Positions 58,813-64,000 of a stretch of 64,000 nt of DNA are shown piece after piece. Source of the stretch: Mucor racemosus (Eukaryota; Mucoromycota; Mucoromycetes; Mucorales; Mucoraceae); NCBI GenBank assembly GCA_027405735.1, contig JAPEHQ010000023.1, positions 558,001 to 622,000 of the forward strand, written 5' to 3'. Under the pieces are notes generated by a model, which worked only from the letters and a program-made list of their open reading frames with translations, had not been told where the DNA came from and made no database searches. The first letter of the stretch is position 1. The number at the start of each line of letters is the position of its first letter. The translations under genes were made by a program, and so were the position numbers.

Positions 58813-59560
58813 ATAATTTGGATTATTTTTTTGTGTTAATATAGATCTGAACTCTCTCTCACATTCATAGATCTCTGCATAAACCATATGCCTATCATCT
58901 ATTCAATTTTGAAATACATTGAACGCCAACGTCGTACTTGATAAAACGCTTTACTCTATTTCGAGTCAGCACAACTAATTTGATGCTAGTTTAGCATTAG
59001 CAGTTGAATCAGATACATTTGAGATTAGAAAACCCCTTTAAATAGTTTTGCATACCATGAGGTACTAATAGTGGACCGTTATTATGGGTACGCTAATCAA
59101 GGATGGTGAGTTAACTCTAATGGACCAACAAGTCCATTAGCAGTATAAATAAAATATTAAAATCAAATATAGCAATTAAATAAATAAGAGGTGATAAACC
59201 ATGTAAATTAGCATAATTGAATGATTTCAAGCGTTTTGAATTGAATGCACTTGTATCTCATCAATAAGGCAATTCTGTTGAACCAGAGCAGCTCATATCT
59301 GCTTTAAACCGTTCAAATTATCTGCGTTATTAATTATGTTATGATTAATATATACTTTAGTAAGTTCACTAAAAACCTTGATCTCATTGCTCTGCTCTTC
59401 TGGGCTGCCTGATCTGCACAAAAGTTTTTATTCTGCCTATCTGTGCAGATTGTTATGCTTATGGGAAGGATGATAGTTCGGCCATAGTGATATATATAAT
59501 ATCAAAACAGGATTCTACTACCCAAATCAATAATAATAGTGACCAAAGATATCAATTTAG

Positions 59561-61074
59561 TCAACTAATTATCTATATATATATATATATATTGAAGTTG
59601 CACTATCTATATAAATAAGATTCGAGCATATAAAAATTATCCCTTAATTCAAGGTTACATAAAATAGATATAATAATAATAAACAATTATTTTCCAAAAC
59701 GTCAATATTGCCACACTTAGAATACAATCCCTTATGGTAAATGCTCTGCGTAATTTACCCCTTAAAATATTAAATCAATAGCTGTTGCATTCACAGATAC
59801 TGGGTGCGTTCCTTGGTTAAAATTACGGCACAGTTTGATATGTTAAGTTCTACATTGCTGTGTATTATGTTATAAAGCTCCGTTTATACAGGGATGTGGA
59901 ACTAGTGTGTGTCACCTAGACTTCATTGGATATATATTATATATATATAAATAAACTAATTTGAGACTAGTCATATAATTAGAGAATGTGAATATAAAAG
60001 ATGTTTCGATCTTATAATAAAGTTCTTTAGTTTTAGTGTGCTCTTTCATTTTATAACAGTTTTCCTTTATTTTTATTAAATGATTTAGTACATATTTTAG
60101 CTTTGAGATTGATATAATCTCCTGGCGTAACAATGACAATGTAATCAAAACTAGAAGATTACTAAATATAAATCCATTCAAGTACAGTACGATGACATCC
60201 AAGTTCTCCAAACCACTATAAATACCCTCAAACTTTTTCAATTATTTTAAATCTTCAGAAATATTTTGCAATAAAAAAGTTTAGCTGATTAATAATTTTA
60301 TTTCTACCACTTTAATTTTTATATTTTTATATTTTAGTAATCAGCATCGTTATTTACTCCAACCTGAATTAATAACTGCTCATCCCTTTTGCCATCAGCT
60401 TTAAAACCAAGACGATCAAATTACTGCACTAATGATTTGTATTAGACATTTAATATAAAGACTAAAATAATCCATCGAGTAGATAAATTGTGGTATTATT
60501 ACTTTATTATATTATCTTGAATAAACTTAGAAGAGTTACAATTGCACTTCCCGATGGCTTTTTTTATGCAACTACGTTTTTGTAGCATCTTTTATCAATT
60601 TTGTACGGTTGTAAAAGTAGGCTTCGGCTGGGGTTTAAATGGCTATCAATTGTTTTCACCCAATATTGAGTCGAATTATGTAAAATCTTCAAAAAAGATG
60701 CACCTTAACTCTATAGACCATTGATATCTCTTGAAAAATAGAAATATTAATGCCAGGATATAAGTGCTCTGTGATGGTTTTTGAGGATATTAAACAACGA
60801 TTTTTGAAGCCAATTCCATTTCTAACTCATATTGAAATGTAATTCTTATAAATAATCTTTTAAACCAAGACTTAGAAGCCATTGGTTCATTCTTTAATTA
60901 TTATTTTTTCTAGTAATAAAGCCTACTACGTTCTCCATGATAAATGTTACTAGCCTTTATTACAATTTTATTCTTTCTATAAAGAAGATACTATTTTATA
61001 TCTATAAACTCTCACTCTAGCCAAACATTTACAAAAATTGACCAACGTTGACCTAAAATTGATTATCAACAATG
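59561..61074. other. Intergenic between R2 copy 3 and R1 copy D
   Basis: AT-rich with a (TA)n run at about 59573-59593. A 109-codon - frame at 59912-60241 is Leu/Ile/Lys/Tyr-rich without a recognisable domain. A 29-codon - stretch at 60334-60420 (FDRLGFKADGKRDEQLL) has protein-like composition but is bounded by a stop. Neither is called as a gene. Confidence 0.45.
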
Positions 61075-62245
61075 GAGCACCTAAATTGAGGTATTAATCT
61101 TTTGTATTCACAATATCGATGCAACTTAAAGCTACTCAGAATTTTTTGTTTCCGCAAAAAATATTAATTTTTCATCGAGATAATCAAAATAGTAGTTCTC
61201 ACCACAGCTTAAAACCTACCATAACGGGGGTTCAAAGTTAATATGTCGAAATGAACGAAAAATGGTCCAAAAAACAAAATCGTTTAATGGCTCATAAACT
61301 GCAAAGTAAATTAACCTAGCGTATTAAGTGGTTTTTGTAGAGGTTTGAATTCTGTATCCAGTGAATTAAAATTAAATCAAATGTTTCACATTAAATTTTG
61401 TGTAAATTGTGATTGAAAGTTTGGATGTTTTCGGAAGATACACATAACTTTTTATAAGTATATTTAAAATGTAATTATTGTCAATGATGCACAAAACAAG
61501 TATCTATTAATCGCGCCATTGTGGAACCTTTTAGCTGCATTATTAGTAGAGAAAACGAGGTTTTTGTTAATTTTTTTTTCAAATTCAGAATTTGGGATGA
61601 GGGTATACAAGGGAAAATTTGAAGCTAGAAGCGGAGGTATCTCTTTGCACACATTTTTGAGGATATCTCCACGAAAAATCAATATTTTGAAAAAAACTAA
61701 ACTGGATCCGGTAGGGCGTAATGGGATGGATGACGTAAATGTAAAAAAAGTGCTGCTTAATTTAACGAATACTTTGAAATCGACTACAAAAATGCCAAAA
61801 AAATGAAAAAAAATAAAAATGCTCAGGATTTTTTTATACTGAAATATACTATAGAGCGCTTTAAAACAAGTAAGTTTCATTATTAAAAAATGTTCGTATA
61901 GCTTAATTTTTCGTAGAGATATGAAGCCTCAAATTTTTTAATTTTAGCAGTGAAATGCGTATAAAAATCTGAAACTTTGGCACTGAAAACGTTATACTAA
62001 ATTCAAAAAATAGGATATTTCCGGATACTTGCTTTTGAATTAAACATGATTATCCCAGATACATTGGCATATAATTTTTTCTTGGTGTTATTCAGTGAAA
62101 AAAAAAGTTGATCAGTGATGAAAAGTCAGACCCAGTTTCTAATGAATTTCATGCATTTTTGAGTCTGTCGTGAAATATAATATAAATTTAGGAATAGGTA
62201 CAATAGTGCTATCAATTCATGTCTGTTTATATAGTAGTATCTGTT
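61075..62245 (-). repeat. Dispersed repeat R1, copy D
   Basis: Runs from CCTAAATTGAGGTATTAATC to CAATTCATGTCTGTTTA; the latter also occurs in copy A (as its complement at about 10710). Landmarks: ATCGAGATAATCAAAATAGT, AGGATATCTCCACGAAAAAT and GGATATTTCCGGATACTTGC. The - frame 61464-61880 (138 codons) begins MKLTCFKALYSIFQY, as in copy A, and the + frame 61519-61806 is also open. It is closest to copy B in sequence. Confidence 0.87.
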
Positions 62246-63191
62246 TATTATATACTAAAAAAATCCAGCTAAAACACATTTAGAACTAGATATATTTATT
62301 TAAGTATATATAGTATTTCAAGAGAAAAAAATGATGTCAAACTATGAGTATAAAAGAATAGGTATTTATATGTTTTGGAAGCGCGGATATAGGATATAAC
62401 ATTTGATAGTCAAATCATGATTTCATAATTCGGAAGACCAGTTGTAGAAGAAGGTTTCGGTGAGAATAGGTTGGTTGAATTATCATTTAGATATATCATA
62501 TAGCAAGCAGACCTAGCGATGTTTCCTTTGCCAAGCCCATCTTACAAGTAATGGTTTTTTAAGCCGAAGATTCATTAGTACTCATACCTGATTTTATATA
62601 TTTGATTTATAGAATTAAGCTTAGGAATGCAAATAATTTCAGAATACTCTTCGTTTTTTTTTTAAAAAACGCAGTAATTCTATTGTAGAGGTAGTTCCAG
62701 GTACAGTTTTTTTACTTGAAATTCGACATTTTATAGCATAAAGATGCTGTATCAGAAGTGTGCCAGTCGAAGGAGGACATCCGACACTGTCTCAATTTGC
62801 GGATAAGAGTGCTCTACATATTTTTATCTTATGGTTCATCGATGAATGAGTAAATCATCGAAATCTTATGACGCTCAATACATTGTATTGTAATACAAAT
62901 CTTACAAATAGCTTATAAATATTTATAGTGTAAATCAGCAATTTTTTAAAATGTTACCGTCTATTTGATCTTTTCTTACGAAATTATGTCTTTTTTTGTA
63001 ACAAGAAAAAACGTGGTGTTCATGCAAATATTAAATTATCAATAAAAACACAAAAAACGCCTCAATCAAGTAATTTGAAGCCCCAAAATCCTTTAAAGTT
63101 AATATACGCGAATTTTTATTGTAATATACAATGTGATGAAGGGTTTAATGAAGAGAGTAAGTTATTGAAAATAACGCGAAATGATATATAA
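62246..63191. other. Intergenic; 3' flank of the glutathione S-transferase
   Basis: No gene, repeat match or RNA gene recognised. The last 180 bases are the probable 3' UTR of the - strand transferase gene. Confidence 0.5.
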
Positions 63192-63974
63192 TTATTCAAA
63201 AGTCTTTTTGAAGCTAGGACGAGCTTGAAGACGTTCGTAATAAGCCTTCAAATTAGGACGATTCTCAAAGACTTGTTCAGGTTTACGGACAATGAGATCA
63301 CGGAAAAGATAAGCAGTGAAATGAACATCAGCAACGGAATAAGTACCAAAGAGATAATCACCATTTTTCTTTAACAACTCCTCAGCACGGTCAAGGAATT
63401 GTTGACCAGCTTCCCAAAGCTTCTTGTTCAAAGCAAACATTTCCTCAGGCTTACCACTAGTATAATAATCCAAGAGACCCTTGGTTTCATCAATATTCTT
63501 CTGGTAAAGAGTAGCGTATTCAGGAGCTTGCTTCAAATAAGTTTCCCAACCCTTGATACGACCTTCCAAAAAGGGAGGAACAATATCTTGCTTGGCTGCA
63601 AGCTCTTCTGGGTTACCAGAAGTAAAGAAAAGAGGATTACCAACATCACCTTCTTCATGCATGTGCTTTAAAAATTCATCGATTTCAGCCTTCTTTTCAG
63701 GTAGACTCAAAGTATTTCCAGATAATTTGTCCAAATATTCAACAACGGATTTAGTATCATCCAAATATTGCTTTTCACCATCTTCATCAATTTCCAACGC
63801 AGGGACAGTATGGTTAGGATTGATTTTTAAATATTCGGGAGAGAAATTCTCGGCCTTGGAGAGATCAACTTCAACTTGTTTGACATTGTGGATGTTTAAT
63901 TCGTTGACGGCCAAACGAGGGACACCGGCCCAGAGAGACAATTTAAAAGTGTAAAGAGTAAGATTAGGAGACAT
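63192..63974 (-). CDS. Glutathione S-transferase-like protein
   Basis: Intronless, 260 residues. The N-terminal thioredoxin-like domain contains the cis-proline glutathione-site motif NPNHTVPAL near residue 53 and the DDTKSVVEYL helix (Ser in the usual glutathione-contact position). The C-terminal helical domain has the folding motif YLFGTYSVADVHFTAYLF near 210. Together these define a cytosolic GST fold. The N-terminus reads LTLYTFKLSLWAGVPRLAV, without the clear Tyr/Ser/Cys placement of well-studied classes, so class and catalytic residue are uncertain. Codon use is more C- and G-ending than in neighbouring genes, suggesting strong expression. Only 26 bp upstream of the start are inside the window, so the promoter is not visible. 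Confidence 0.88.
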   Translation of the reverse strand: MSPNLTLYTFKLSLWAGVPRLAVNELNIHNVKQVEVDLSKAENFSPEYLKINPNHTVPALEIDEDGEKQYLDDTKSVVEYLDKLSGNTLSLPEKKAEIDEFLKHMHEEGDVGNPLFFTSGNPEELAAKQDIVPPFLEGRIKGWETYLKQAPEYATLYQKNIDETKGLLDYYTSGKPEEMFALNKKLWEAGQQFLDRAEELLKKNGDYLFGTYSVADVHFTAYLFRDLIVRKPEQVFENRPNLKAYYERLQARPSFKKTFE

Positions 63975-64000
63975 TTTTAGTACGTGTTTTTAGATAAACA

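Larger units (their letters stand above)
56325..59560 (-). repeat. Dispersed repeat R2, copy 3 (inverted, no nested insertions)
   Basis: Read on the - strand it runs from GGGTAGTAGAATCCTG and GGCCGAACTAT to AATCGTAAATATATTGGCTG and TATAATCTATA, like copies 1 and 2. At about 3.2 kb it is the most complete copy and lacks both solo LTRs and short repeat S, so it defines the unoccupied sites. It contains the dynein-derived exon (57917-58145) and the short coding relic (about 58755-58812). An open frame of 95 codons (57173-57460) lies on the strand opposite to the element and is partly conserved in the other copies. Confidence 0.85.

Noticed and set aside
59912..60241. 109-codon - frame with Leu/Ile/Tyr-rich composition
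   Set aside because: No domain, no splice context, and composition expected from AT-rich DNA.
60334..60420. 29-codon - stretch FDRLGFKADGKRDEQLL... ending in Tyr and a stop, looking like a terminal exon
   Set aside because: Protein-like, but a stop codon directly precedes it in frame and no acceptor fits; too short to support.

Overview
The window is nuclear DNA from an AT-rich filamentous fungus. Most introns are short (about 47-65 nt, GT-AG), and the proteins are typical fungal or eukaryotic housekeeping factors. AT-rich intergenic DNA, asparagine/glutamine/threonine runs, a DOCK-family GEF and a RAB3GAP2-like protein together suggest Mucoromycota (a Mucorales-type mould). That placement is inference; no rRNA or barcode is present.

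Layout. Positions 1-31.8 kb are gene-rich, all genes on +: a METTL21-type methyltransferase, a DOCK RhoGEF (three exons, 2599 aa), a secreted LysM protein with Kex2-like sites, a bZIP factor of the CYS-3/Met4 type, a C2-domain protein, mitochondrial Tim17, the SAGA subunit Spt7, TFIIB and a large WD40 protein with NPF motifs. Positions 31.8-42.9 kb are a repeat nest without intact genes. Positions 42.9-55.7 kb form a second compact gene block: a RAB3GAP2-N protein (-), an RRM-less SART3-like splicing factor (-), Dus1 (+), a 1.26-kb terminal-inverted-repeat element, a SAM methyltransferase (+) and GPI transamidase Gaa1 (-). Positions 55.7-63.2 kb are again repeats, and a glutathione S-transferase (-) ends the window.

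Repeats. Two dispersed families stand out. R1 (about 1.15 kb) has four clear copies and one degenerate copy; its core is open on both strands. R2 (about 3.2 kb) has three copies, and each carries the same decayed exon of a cytoplasmic dynein intermediate chain (WD40 region) between splice-like sites, with premature stops shared between copies. So a host gene fragment was captured at DNA level, died, and was then multiplied. Two solo LTRs, each with a perfect 5-bp target duplication, are nested in R2 copies. Copy 3 supplies the unoccupied site for the first.

How the genes work together. Transcription is represented by Spt7, TFIIB and the bZIP; RNA processing and modification by SART3-like and Dus1; Rho/Rab membrane and polarity control by DOCK, RAB3GAP2-N and the C2 protein; organelle biogenesis by Tim17 and Gaa1. 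No operon-like pathway or gene cluster is visible. I computed gene models by hand from splice signals and reading-frame continuity. Repeat boundaries are good to a few tens of bases at best. I saw no rRNA, CRISPR or convincing tRNA gene.
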